This document shows positions 44,916 to 53,793 of a stretch of DNA of 64,000 bases, piece by piece. How positions within the stretch are numbered: the first letter of the stretch is position 1; every line of letters starts with the position of its first letter. The notes below the pieces were generated by a model, which searched no databases, was not told where the DNA came from, and saw nothing but the letters and a program-made list of their open reading frames with translations. Origin of the DNA: UBA2336 sp965227265 (GTDB lineage: Bacteria > Bacteroidota > Bacteroidia > Cytophagales > Cyclobacteriaceae); contig OZ245738.1 of NCBI GenBank assembly GCA_965227265.1, forward strand, positions 3,472,001-3,536,000. Direction: 5' to 3'. The translations under genes and the position numbers were made by a program.

Positions 44916-44943
44916 GTAGAGACGCAAAATCTTGCGTCTCTAC
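44916..44943. repeat. 28-bp perfect palindrome with GTAGAGACGCAA arms
   Basis: Arms GTAGAGACGCAA and TTGCGTCTCTAC of 12 bp with a four-base AATC loop. It sits between the divergent LEA-like and 2OG genes. A near-identical sequence occurs widely as an interspersed repeat in Bacteroidetes and cyanobacteria, as I recall; no search was done. Confidence 0.85.
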
Positions 44944-44958
44944 CTATACATTTGTTAC

Positions 44959-45570
44959 ATGAATCCCGCATTTGAAGCGATTGCCGATGGTCTTGCCGAA
45001 CACGGATATGCCGTAGAAGATCAATTTTTGAGCCAAGCTGAGATTGATGCAATCCTTAAAGACGGAGATTTTCAAACTTCTTCTGATTTTAAAAAAGCGG
45101 GAATAGGGAATAAGCAATCATTACAAATACAGGAAGCTATTCGGGGAGACTATATCAAATGGCTTGATAAAACCGACTCACCCGAAGCTATTCAAGCATA
45201 TTTAAAACGCTTACAAGAATTAGTTCAGTATCTCAACCAGGCATTGTTTTTAAGCCTGAAGGATTTTGAAGTACACATGACGGTTTACCCAGAAGGCTCA
45301 TTTTATAAACGCCACCTCGATCAATTTAAAAAAGACGATCACCGAAAACTTTCCGTCATTCTTTACCTCAATGCCGATTGGAAAGAAAAACATGGCGGCC
45401 AATTGCGCATGCATTTGTCTGATGGGGCAAAAGATTTTTTACCAATAGCCGGGAGATTGGTAATTTTCAGAAGCGATGAGATCGAGCATGAAGTATTGCC
45501 GGCAACACGTGAACGATTAAGCATCACCGGCTGGATACTCGACCGGTTAGCAGATTTGAAACACATTTAA
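44959..45570 (+). CDS. 2OG-Fe(II) oxygenase superfamily protein
   Basis: About 203 residues from the ATG at 44959 (MNPAFEAIADGLAEHGYA). The iron facial triad is visible: HLD in YKRHLDQFKK, and a later His in EIEHEVLP, with the 2OG-binding Arg in ERLSITGWI. Prolyl-4-hydroxylase-like domain, so it may hydroxylate a protein residue. Substrate unknown. Confidence 0.85.
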   Translation: MNPAFEAIADGLAEHGYAVEDQFLSQAEIDAILKDGDFQTSSDFKKAGIGNKQSLQIQEAIRGDYIKWLDKTDSPEAIQAYLKRLQELVQYLNQALFLSLKDFEVHMTVYPEGSFYKRHLDQFKKDDHRKLSVILYLNADWKEKHGGQLRMHLSDGAKDFLPIAGRLVIFRSDEIEHEVLPATRERLSITGWILDRLADLKHI

Positions 45571-45580
45571 GCAACGCATT

Positions 45581-46051
45581 GTGAAGAAGTATTTTTTAAA
45601 GCTCTACAACTACAATTATTGGTCGAACAAGCGGGTGCTGGGTGCGATTCAAAAACAAAACGTAACCGATTCAAAAATTTTGCAATTGATGGGTCATGTG
45701 CTGGCTGCGCAATATTTATGGCTTCACCGCATTAAAGGTTTGCCTGCACCGGATGTAAAGCTGTGGGGGGATTATACGCTGGAGCGTTTGTTAGCAATGG
45801 CCGAAGATGTTGGCAAGCAATGGATTGAATTTGTCGAGAGCACGGATAATTTTGATCGTGAGCTAACCTATAAGAATTACACCAATGATCCGTACACGAA
45901 CAATGTAGAAAACATTATGATCCATTTGGTGAATCACTCATCGTATCATCGGGCACAAGTTGCGATGCTTTTGCGCCAAAAGGGGTTTGAGCCAATCAAT
46001 ACTGACTTTATCACATATGACAGGGTAATTACCGGCCAGTGGAAAGAATAG
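45581..46051 (+). CDS. DinB-family protein
   Basis: One hundred and fifty-six residues starting with GTG. Helix pattern and metal-site histidines in LMGHVLAAQYLWLHR and HLVNHSSYHRAQV. Second DinB-type protein in the window (the first is at 32130) but not close in sequence. Role unknown. Confidence 0.83.
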   Translation: MKKYFLKLYNYNYWSNKRVLGAIQKQNVTDSKILQLMGHVLAAQYLWLHRIKGLPAPDVKLWGDYTLERLLAMAEDVGKQWIEFVESTDNFDRELTYKNYTNDPYTNNVENIMIHLVNHSSYHRAQVAMLLRQKGFEPINTDFITYDRVITGQWKE

Positions 46052-46054
46052 GCA

Positions 46055-46474
46055 ATGAAAAGGTTACTTAGCTTGGGATGTATTATTTTGATCGCAGGAT
46101 ATTTGATGTGTTGTTATGAAAAATCATCTCCCATACGCGGGGAGTTCGTTGAGCAAGTAGTTGACTTGGCAGTAAAGCTTAAGAATGATCAACCCCTAGA
46201 GCTTTCGACCTTGTATGATTCGCTTGCAACAATGCTACCTGCAGACAGTACTGAGAAACTTATCCTTGCAGAAGAGCTTAAGCGGAAAGGGTTTAAAGTG
46301 CTTGATTGGAGCCGTGGCAATTTTCCGCCTCATGGAATAAGAATTATTGTGCTGGGTCTTGGGCGAGACAGCTGTTATTGCTCGGTTAACAAAATGTATT
46401 ACTCAACACTGCGGGATGACTTGTTTAAGATTCGTGAGTCAATATCCTGCAAGGACAGTGTAATGAACCCTTGA
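46055..46474 (+). CDS. small lipoprotein-like protein, unknown
   Basis: One hundred and thirty-nine residues. N-terminal signal with a double Cys (LMCCYEK at 18-24), suggesting a lipobox. The rest is mixed alpha/beta with a Cys pair in RDSCYCSVNK. No family recognised. Three bases after the DinB stop. Confidence 0.55.
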   Translation: MKRLLSLGCIILIAGYLMCCYEKSSPIRGEFVEQVVDLAVKLKNDQPLELSTLYDSLATMLPADSTEKLILAEELKRKGFKVLDWSRGNFPPHGIRIIVLGLGRDSCYCSVNKMYYSTLRDDLFKIRESISCKDSVMNP

Positions 46475-46479
46475 TTTAA

Positions 46480-48120
46480 TTATTCCCACACAACTTTACC
46501 TTTCAATTCATACCAGCCAGGATATTTCGGCAGGTGAATTTTTTCAACCTCGTTGCGTTTGATTTTCATCGAAGGGGTCATTAATCCGTTTTCAATTGTC
46601 CAATCGGATTTCATAACCACTGCTTTTTCAATGGCTTCATAAGATTCGAGCGTAGAATTAAGCTCTGAAATGGACTTACTGATGCTGTCCGTTAATTCTT
46701 CCTTTGATTTACTCTTTCCCGATGCAGATAAAACAATAAGCGCCATCGGCTGGGGAACGCCCATACCGACCACACAAACCTGTTCAATATCTGTATTGAG
46801 CGTCAGCTTCATTTCAATAGGTGCAGGAGAAATGTATTTTCCTTTATCCGTTTTGAACTGGTCTTTTGTTCTTCCGGTAATGGTTAAAAATCCATCACTT
46901 GAAATTTCACCTTGATCACCTGTTCGTAAATACCCTTCTTCATCGAAGAGCTGTTTGCTCATCTCTGGCTCTTTATAATATCCGATTGTATTGCCTTTGC
47001 TTTTTAAACGAATCTCTCCGTCTTCAGCGATCTTAACTTTCAATCCCTGTAAGGGTTTGCCCACCGTTCCATGCCGGTTCGCATCATGCCGATTGAAGTG
47101 TGCATAAACACAATCTTCCGTCATACCATAGGCCTGCATAATTTTTATGTCAAGCTTCTCGAACCATTTTACAAGATCGGGAGAGATGGGTGCGGCTCCG
47201 CTTACAATAATTTCTGTTTTGGAAACACCAAGTTTCTTTTGAATGCTTTTCTTAACAATGGAGCTGATAATGGGGATTGACAATAGTGTATTGAGCTTTT
47301 TCTGCGGCATCTTCTCCAGAATCTTCTCTTTAAATTTTCCCCAGATGCGTGGTACCGCAAAGAATGTTGTGGGTTGTGTATCGGCAAGATTTTTTGGAAA
47401 GAGCTCAAGCGACTCCGCAAAGGAAAGACTTCCGCCATCATAAATGGCGATCATCTCAATGCCCATACGTTCAGCTATGTGCGACATCGGCAAGTATGAA
47501 AATAATCTTGGATGCTTCATCAAATTCAATTCCGTTGTTGCCTGTGTTACGGTTGCATCAAATGCTTCAACTGTATGCATTACACCTTTTGGCTTACCGG
47601 TTGTGCCTGAAGTATAAATGATGGTTAATAAATCACTTGACTTCCATGAAAAAGCTTGTTGAAGCGGATCATACTTGTTGATCCACTTTTCCCAAGTGTT
47701 CTCTTCTTCAATATCGTATAACGAAATACCGAGTTTGATAACTCCTTCTGGAATAGCGCTTTTCTGCGCAGCATAATCATCGAGCTTTCCAATAATTACC
47801 AGCTTGCTTTCACTATGTTCAAGAATTTGCCGGATAGCCGGAGCAGAAAGTGTTGCATAAAGCGGAACTGAAACATGGCCGCACATCATGATCGCCAGAT
47901 CGGCCATTACCCAATGCGCACAGTTTTTTGAAAGGAGCGCAACATTGCTTTTTTCCGGAAGGCCGGTTGCTGTAATGCCGGTTGCAATTCTTCGGATTTC
48001 ATCACCTGCTTGCCGATAGGTCCACGTTTTCCATTCACTGGAAACCGGTTGGCGCAGAAAGAGACTTTCTGGAATTTCTTTTTCCCATTTTAAAAACTGG
48101 GCTAATGGGCTTGAAGGCAT
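46480..48120 (-). CDS. AMP-dependent acyl-CoA synthetase (long-chain type)
   Basis: Five hundred and forty-six residues. AMP-binding P-loop TSGTTGKPKGV (170-180), YGMTED, and TGDQGEISSDGFLTITGRTKDQ. Activates fatty acids to acyl-CoA for breakdown or lipid synthesis. Divergent from polA. Confidence 0.9.
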   Translation of the reverse strand: MPSSPLAQFLKWEKEIPESLFLRQPVSSEWKTWTYRQAGDEIRRIATGITATGLPEKSNVALLSKNCAHWVMADLAIMMCGHVSVPLYATLSAPAIRQILEHSESKLVIIGKLDDYAAQKSAIPEGVIKLGISLYDIEEENTWEKWINKYDPLQQAFSWKSSDLLTIIYTSGTTGKPKGVMHTVEAFDATVTQATTELNLMKHPRLFSYLPMSHIAERMGIEMIAIYDGGSLSFAESLELFPKNLADTQPTTFFAVPRIWGKFKEKILEKMPQKKLNTLLSIPIISSIVKKSIQKKLGVSKTEIIVSGAAPISPDLVKWFEKLDIKIMQAYGMTEDCVYAHFNRHDANRHGTVGKPLQGLKVKIAEDGEIRLKSKGNTIGYYKEPEMSKQLFDEEGYLRTGDQGEISSDGFLTITGRTKDQFKTDKGKYISPAPIEMKLTLNTDIEQVCVVGMGVPQPMALIVLSASGKSKSKEELTDSISKSISELNSTLESYEAIEKAVVMKSDWTIENGLMTPSMKIKRNEVEKIHLPKYPGWYELKGKVVWE

Positions 48121-48195
48121 ACGATTGTCTTTAGGGTATTACGATTTACTCAGAAAAGAGTGAAAACAAAAGGTCTTCTTTTCTACCTTAGCCCC

Positions 48196-50946
48196 ATGGC
48201 CGACACAAAAAAACTTTTTCTTCTCGATGCTTACGCGCTTGTTTACCGCGCACACTTCGCATTCACTAAAACACCCCGCATTAACTCAAAAGGAATCAAT
48301 ACTTCTGTTCCCTTCGGATTTACCAATACATTGCTCGAGGTTCTCACCAAGCAAAAGCCCACACACATTGGTGTAGCGTTTGATACTTCCGCAAAAACTT
48401 TCCGGGATCAGATCTTTAAAGAGTATAAAGCCAACCGTCAGGAAACTCCGGAAGATATCCGCTATGGAGTGCCCAAAGTAAAAGAGATAATCCGCGGATT
48501 TAATATTCCGGTAATTGAGTTTGATGGCTTTGAAGCAGATGATATCATAGGAACACTTGCAAAAAAAGCTGAAAAGCTGGGGTTCGAAGTTTTCATGATG
48601 ACACCTGATAAGGATTTCGGCCAGCTTGTAACCGAGCACATTCATTTATATAAGCCGGCTTACATGGGCAACGCGGTTGATGTTATGGGGCCAAAAGAAG
48701 TTTGCGAAAAGTGGGATATTGAAAATGTATCACAAGTAATTGATATTCTCGGCTTGCAAGGTGATTCGTCCGATAACATTCCAGGTATTCCTGGTTTCGG
48801 ACCGAAGACTGCGGCTGAACTGATAAAAAAATACGGATCGGTAGAAAACATTATCAAGCATTCGCACGAATTGAAAGGCAAGCAAAAAGAGCGCGTGGAA
48901 GAATTTGGCGATCAGGCTATTCTTTCTAAAACGCTTGCCACGATTTCCCTGGATGTTCCGGTGCATTTTGATGAAGAAGCACTCTTATATAAAGGGCCGG
49001 ATGAGGCTAAGCTAAAACCAATCATCGAGGAGCTGGAATTCAAAACGATGATGCCGCGCATTTTTGGTGGCGGAACTGCAGCCCAACAAGCCGCAGCTGC
49101 AATTGTGTCACCAAAAGCTTCACAGCTTTCCATGTTTGGAAGTGTGCCGGAACCGGTCGAAACAGAAACGCTTTCCGCGGATGCTAAAACTTTTTCGACT
49201 GCTGGCGTTACTTACACGCTTGCCGACACAGCTCCTTTGCGAAAAGAATTATTGCAAAAGCTAAAAGCACAAAAGGAATTTTCAATTGATGCTGTTTATG
49301 ATAACACCAAGCTGACTGGTTTTGCTTTTGCCTGGGCACCCACAGAAGCTACATTACTTTCCTTTGATAAAGAGGATACGCAAAAAATTATCAATGAATT
49401 TGCCGGAGTTCTATCCGATGAAAAAATTGCCAAGGTTGGCCATAATCTAAAAGGTATATTATTAATTCTGAAGGAGTTTTCAATTGACTTATGCGGAACA
49501 TTTTTCGACACAACCGTTGCACACTACTTAATCGAACCGGAAGCATCGCACGACTTACGTAACTTATGCCTACAGCTTGTTGGTTATGATCTTTTACAGG
49601 ATGGTCAACAAAGCCAACTCTATCTATCGTGTGAACGTGCTGACCTGGTTTTACAGTTGCGCGCTAAGCTTGCGAAAGAACTTGAGAAGCGTAAACACGT
49701 AAAGCTCATGCAGGATGTTGAAATGCCGTTGATGAAAGTGCTGTCTACCATGGAATACGAAGGTGTTCGCATCGATGAAAAAGCGCTGGCGAAAATGTCG
49801 GAAGACCTGAAAAAGGAAAGTGAGAAAGTTCAGAAAGAGATTTATAAAATAGCAGGAGCAGAGTTTAATATCGGGTCACCAAAACAATTGGGCGAAATAT
49901 TATTTGATAAGCTTAAGCTTGCCGATTCTGCAGACGGGCAGGCCGGCAAAACCAAAAAGACTAAAACGGGTCAGTACGCAACCGGTGAAGAAGTGCTTCA
50001 GAAGCTTGCAGCTGATCATCCCATCGCGAAAAAGATTCTCGATTATCGCGAATATGAAAAGTTGAGATCCACGTATGTTGATGCGTTACCGCGATTGATC
50101 AGCAAACGTGATGGAAGAGTTCATACAGATTACAGACAAGCTGTTGCTGCTACCGGAAGATTAAGTTCGAACAATCCCAATCTTCAAAACATTCCAATCC
50201 GTACGGAGAAAGGTCGGCAAATAAGAAAGGCATTTGTAGCGCGTGATAAAGATTACTTATTCATGTCAGCTGATTATTCTCAAATTGAGTTGCGCATTGC
50301 AGCTTCCTTTGCGAATGATGAGATCATGATCGATGCATTTAAAAACAAGCGCGACATCCACACAACCACAGCTGCTAAAGTTTTTAAAGTTGAGATTAAT
50401 AAGGTTACACCTGACATGAGACGGAAAGCTAAGGAAGTAAACTTTGGAATATTGTACGGTAGCACGGCCTTTGGTTTATCACAAAACCTTGGTATTTCGC
50501 GAGGCGAAGCGACTGAAATTATTAACTCATACTTCCAGGAATTTCATGCGATCAAACGCTATATGGATAACTCCATCATTCAGGCACGCGATACAGAATT
50601 TGTCGAAACGATTTTAGGTAGAAGACGATACTTGCGTGATATCAATTCACGCAACGTAACCACTCGCGGATTTGCAGAACGAAACGCCATCAACGCCCCG
50701 ATCCAGGGAAGCGCAGCAGATATCATTAAAATTGCCATGATTAACATCCAGCGCTGGCTCATCAAAGAGAACCTGAAAACAAAAATGATTATGCAGGTTC
50801 ATGATGAATTAGTATTCGATGTACATAAAGATGAAGTTGATAAAGTGAAAGAGAATGTTCGCAAGCTCATGGAGCATGCTGTGCTGCTGGAGGTGCCAAT
50901 GGAGGTTGAGGTCGGAGTGGCGGATAACTGGCTGGATGCGCATTAA
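48196..50946 (+). CDS. polA: DNA polymerase I with degenerate proofreading domain
   Basis: About 916 residues from the ATG at 48196. 5'-3' exonuclease domain about 1-290, then a 3'-5' exonuclease-like domain and the polymerase with motif A ADYSQIELR, motif B RRKAKEVNFGILYG, and motif C QVHDELVF. The exonuclease domain has lost three of the four E. coli metal ligands: DxE reads D365-A-V367, the NLKYD aspartate is Ile421, and the YxxxD aspartate is Glu480. Proofreading is therefore probably weak or absent. Divergent from the acyl-CoA synthetase gene. Confidence 0.93.
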   Translation: MADTKKLFLLDAYALVYRAHFAFTKTPRINSKGINTSVPFGFTNTLLEVLTKQKPTHIGVAFDTSAKTFRDQIFKEYKANRQETPEDIRYGVPKVKEIIRGFNIPVIEFDGFEADDIIGTLAKKAEKLGFEVFMMTPDKDFGQLVTEHIHLYKPAYMGNAVDVMGPKEVCEKWDIENVSQVIDILGLQGDSSDNIPGIPGFGPKTAAELIKKYGSVENIIKHSHELKGKQKERVEEFGDQAILSKTLATISLDVPVHFDEEALLYKGPDEAKLKPIIEELEFKTMMPRIFGGGTAAQQAAAAIVSPKASQLSMFGSVPEPVETETLSADAKTFSTAGVTYTLADTAPLRKELLQKLKAQKEFSIDAVYDNTKLTGFAFAWAPTEATLLSFDKEDTQKIINEFAGVLSDEKIAKVGHNLKGILLILKEFSIDLCGTFFDTTVAHYLIEPEASHDLRNLCLQLVGYDLLQDGQQSQLYLSCERADLVLQLRAKLAKELEKRKHVKLMQDVEMPLMKVLSTMEYEGVRIDEKALAKMSEDLKKESEKVQKEIYKIAGAEFNIGSPKQLGEILFDKLKLADSADGQAGKTKKTKTGQYATGEEVLQKLAADHPIAKKILDYREYEKLRSTYVDALPRLISKRDGRVHTDYRQAVAATGRLSSNNPNLQNIPIRTEKGRQIRKAFVARDKDYLFMSADYSQIELRIAASFANDEIMIDAFKNKRDIHTTTAAKVFKVEINKVTPDMRRKAKEVNFGILYGSTAFGLSQNLGISRGEATEIINSYFQEFHAIKRYMDNSIIQARDTEFVETILGRRRYLRDINSRNVTTRGFAERNAINAPIQGSAADIIKIAMINIQRWLIKENLKTKMIMQVHDELVFDVHKDEVDKVKENVRKLMEHAVLLEVPMEVEVGVADNWLDAH

Positions 50947-50982
50947 GAATTTCGAATTTTTAATTTAAAACTTCGAATCCGC

Positions 50983-51927
50983 ATGATCACCAAACAGGAT
51001 ATTGAACTTGCTCACGAACGAATCAGACCTTACGTTCATCGTACTCCAGTATTAACTTCTGAGAGCATTAATGCGATTGCCGGTTGCAGCATTTTCTTTA
51101 AATGTGAAAACCTTCAAAAGGTTGGTGCTTTTAAAGCTCGTGGCGCGATGAATGCAGCGTTGCAAATTCCAGAGCAACGATCAAAAGGTATTGCTACGCA
51201 CTCATCCGGTAATCATGCGCAAGCAATCGCACGCGCAGGTAAAATTTTAAACATTCCGGCTTACATCGTGATGCCGAACAATGCTCCTCATATAAAAAAA
51301 GAAGGTGTTAAAGGTTATGGTGGACAAATTTTTGAATGCGAGCCGAATCTGAAGTCACGTGAGACAACGTTGGCGGATGTAATCTCAAAAACCGGGGCAA
51401 CTGAAATTCATCCATTCAATAACTATCATGTTATGACCGGGCAGGCAACAGCAGCAAAGGAATTATTCGAAGAGGTAAATGATTTGGACTATTTGCTTGC
51501 ACCGGTAGGTGGAGGCGGACTTTTAAGCGGAACACTCATGGCCGCAAAATATTTTTCTCCAAAAACAAAAGTTATTGCCGGTGAACCGGAGGGTGCAGAT
51601 GATGCTTACCGTTCCATGCAAACCGGGAAGATTGAACCCTCACAATCCAACACCATTGCCGATGGACTTCTTACAACGTTAGGTGATAAGACTTTTCCAA
51701 TTATTAAAGACAATGTTGAGCGTGTGATTACTGTAAGCGATGCCGAGATTGTTTCCGCGATGCGGTTGGTTTGGGAACGAATGAAACTCATCATTGAACC
51801 ATCTGCTGCTGTAACATTTGCTGCAGTGTTGAAGGACAAGACATCATTTAAAGGAAAAAGAGTTGGGATAATTTTATCAGGCGGAAATGTTGATCTTGAA
51901 AAAGCGTTAAAGCTTTTCAGTAATTAA
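50983..51927 (+). CDS. threonine dehydratase / serine-threonine ammonia-lyase
   Basis: Three hundred and fourteen residues. PLP Lys51 in GAFKARGAM, SSGNHAQA, APVGGGGLLSG, ILSGGNVD. Short form without a regulatory ACT domain, so closer to biodegradative TdcB or serine racemase than to biosynthetic IlvA. Releases ammonia from threonine or serine. Confidence 0.88.
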   Translation: MITKQDIELAHERIRPYVHRTPVLTSESINAIAGCSIFFKCENLQKVGAFKARGAMNAALQIPEQRSKGIATHSSGNHAQAIARAGKILNIPAYIVMPNNAPHIKKEGVKGYGGQIFECEPNLKSRETTLADVISKTGATEIHPFNNYHVMTGQATAAKELFEEVNDLDYLLAPVGGGGLLSGTLMAAKYFSPKTKVIAGEPEGADDAYRSMQTGKIEPSQSNTIADGLLTTLGDKTFPIIKDNVERVITVSDAEIVSAMRLVWERMKLIIEPSAAVTFAAVLKDKTSFKGKRVGIILSGGNVDLEKALKLFSN

Positions 51928-51928
51928 T

Positions 51929-52273
51929 ATGGAATTTGAGCATAAGTCGGAGCCGGTGTTGCCTTTTGATAGGTTCATCAAACGGATTGTCCGATATACA
52001 TTTTTCGCTTTCCTATTACTAGGCTTTTCGTTGGGGATTGGTGTGGTAGGGTATCATTATTTTAATGAGCTGCCTTGGCTTGACTCGCTGCTTAATGCTT
52101 CAATGATTCTTACGGGAATGGGACCAATCGATCCGATGAAAAATAACGGAGCAAAATGGTTTGCATCCTTCTATTCAATTTTCAGTGGAGTTGTTTTCCT
52201 AAGCACTGTAGCTGTATTTCTTTCACCGATTGTTCATCGGCTTTTGCACAAGCTTCATGTAGATGAAGATTAA
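51929..52273 (+). CDS. two-helix membrane protein resembling a channel pore unit
   Basis: One hundred and fourteen residues with helices about 25-48 and 85-107 and a re-entrant-looking loop NASMILTGMGPIDPMKNNGAK between. The helix-loop-helix order with a glycine signature resembles a potassium-channel unit, but the selectivity motif TVGYG is replaced by LTGMG, so it is probably not an active K+ channel. One base after the threonine dehydratase. Confidence 0.55.
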   Translation: MEFEHKSEPVLPFDRFIKRIVRYTFFAFLLLGFSLGIGVVGYHYFNELPWLDSLLNASMILTGMGPIDPMKNNGAKWFASFYSIFSGVVFLSTVAVFLSPIVHRLLHKLHVDED

Positions 52274-52275
52274 GC

Positions 52276-53037
52276 TTAAAACCAAAAGGTTAAGGCAATA
52301 GCCAAAATAATAGCAAACATTGCTATATAGTAAAGTAGTTGAACAATTAATCCTTTAACTATTGTTGGCAACCAACGTTGTTGAAAGAATTGCTTAATAG
52401 CAATAATCATATACACGTAAGTCAAAATACCATACAGATTAATCGTGATGAGTACACTTTGCGGATAAATTAAAAAAGGAATAATGCAAAGTATAATAAA
52501 GAAAAGCAGCACCTGTGCCAGATACAGCACAGTCAACACCAGAACTTCAGCGTAATTGTTTCCTGAACGTTTGAAAAACACCCAGATCAGAAGTGCAAGA
52601 ATTGGCAGAAACAAGAGATTAAATAATTTACTGTGCTCCTGAATCAACCGTTGAGCCGTTTGTACGACTTCAGTTATTTTTTTTAGCTCAGCTTGACTAC
52701 TAACATCTGTTTGAGTGCTTTGAATCTGTTCCATGGAGAAATCCATGATATGAGTCTTCTCAGATAAAAAAATCTGCAAAGCCATAATAAGCAGTAAGTA
52801 GGTAATCGGGTTAAAATATTTTTTTCGCTTACCGGAATTAAACTCGCGTGCAACATTGCCGGGCTGGATAAACAATTCTTTCATTAAAAAGAAAATCCCC
52901 TTGTCTGCATGCGTAAATGCATGAAAGAGCTCGTGCGTAAAATGTTTCAGGGTAAACCTGTGCGTATCAGCTTTCTGTGAACAGTTGGGGCAATACTTTC
53001 CTTCAAACGTGTTTTCGCAGTTCTTGCAGGTGGTCAT
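52276..53037 (-). CDS. DUF3667 membrane protein with zinc ribbon
   Basis: Two hundred and fifty-three residues. N-terminal zinc ribbon CKNCENTFEGKYCPNCSQK with CxxC pairs at 4-7 and 16-19, then FTLKHFTHELFHAFTHADKG, and about five membrane helices. Family of unknown function, common in Bacteroidetes. Confidence 0.85.
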   Translation of the reverse strand: MTTCKNCENTFEGKYCPNCSQKADTHRFTLKHFTHELFHAFTHADKGIFFLMKELFIQPGNVAREFNSGKRKKYFNPITYLLLIMALQIFLSEKTHIMDFSMEQIQSTQTDVSSQAELKKITEVVQTAQRLIQEHSKLFNLLFLPILALLIWVFFKRSGNNYAEVLVLTVLYLAQVLLFFIILCIIPFLIYPQSVLITINLYGILTYVYMIIAIKQFFQQRWLPTIVKGLIVQLLYYIAMFAIILAIALTFWF

Positions 53038-53105
53038 AAAGCAGGTTTAGGTAGCTAAAGGTCTACTTTCAGAAATCAAAAACCAATTGCTGTAGCCGGC
53101 TTAAA

Positions 53106-53681
53106 TTACCAGAAGATTTTGTCTTTAATTAATAGCAACGCCATCCCCGCAATTGCCGATGAAAGGACAATCCTCCAATCTCTTCGATCTACTGTGAACA
53201 GATCAACTAAAATGAATGACACAATTAAGAAGATTGTAATGATGATCAGTTGTCCCAATTCTAATCCAAGGTTCATGGCAAATAAAGGTGTTACAATACC
53301 TTTTTCTTTTCCTAAAATACTCTTCAGATAATTTGAAAACCAAAGCCCATGGACGACTCCAAATAATAACGCATAGCCATAGTTCACATAGGTTGTCCGG
53401 TCTGAGAGATCCGTGCCCCTGAAAATATTAGAAATGGCCGTTATGAAAATAATAAGCGGTATTAAAAACTCAAGTATCGGTTGGTCAATGGATAGGGAAG
53501 ATAAAGCAAGCGAGATTGCGTGCCCAGTGGTAAATGCTGTTAATAGAATTAAAATCTTTTTCCAATCGCGCATGAGATAAACTGACAAAAGCGCTATCAG
53601 AAAAAAGATATGATAGTAGTCATTTTTGTAATCAAGGATATGCTCTTTCCCTAGCTGAAAGTAGAGTTCGAATTGGCTCAT
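53106..53681 (-). CDS. HupE/UreJ-like membrane protein
   Basis: About 191 residues from the ATG at 53681, the more likely start. Five to six membrane helices, with FTTGHAISLALSSL and VHGLWFSNYL His motifs close to HupE/UreJ. Such proteins move nickel or cobalt in known cases, but neither urease nor hydrogenase genes are here, so metal transport is only a hypothesis. Confidence 0.72.
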   Translation of the reverse strand: MSQFELYFQLGKEHILDYKNDYYHIFFLIALLSVYLMRDWKKILILLTAFTTGHAISLALSSLSIDQPILEFLIPLIIFITAISNIFRGTDLSDRTTYVNYGYALLFGVVHGLWFSNYLKSILGKEKGIVTPLFAMNLGLELGQLIIITIFLIVSFILVDLFTVDRRDWRIVLSSAIAGMALLLIKDKIFW

Positions 53682-53793
53682 AGAATTAAATCGACATAAG
53701 GCAAGATACAAGTATACGGGTTTTATTAACTAATTTTATGCGTTGATACAAGACTGCATTGCAACTTCGTTTGATCTGAAATAGTAATCCCTC

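Noticed and set aside
50951..50977. Two TTCGAA palindromes ahead of the threonine dehydratase
   Set aside because: Short, AT-rich and common in intergenic DNA of this type; no further structure.
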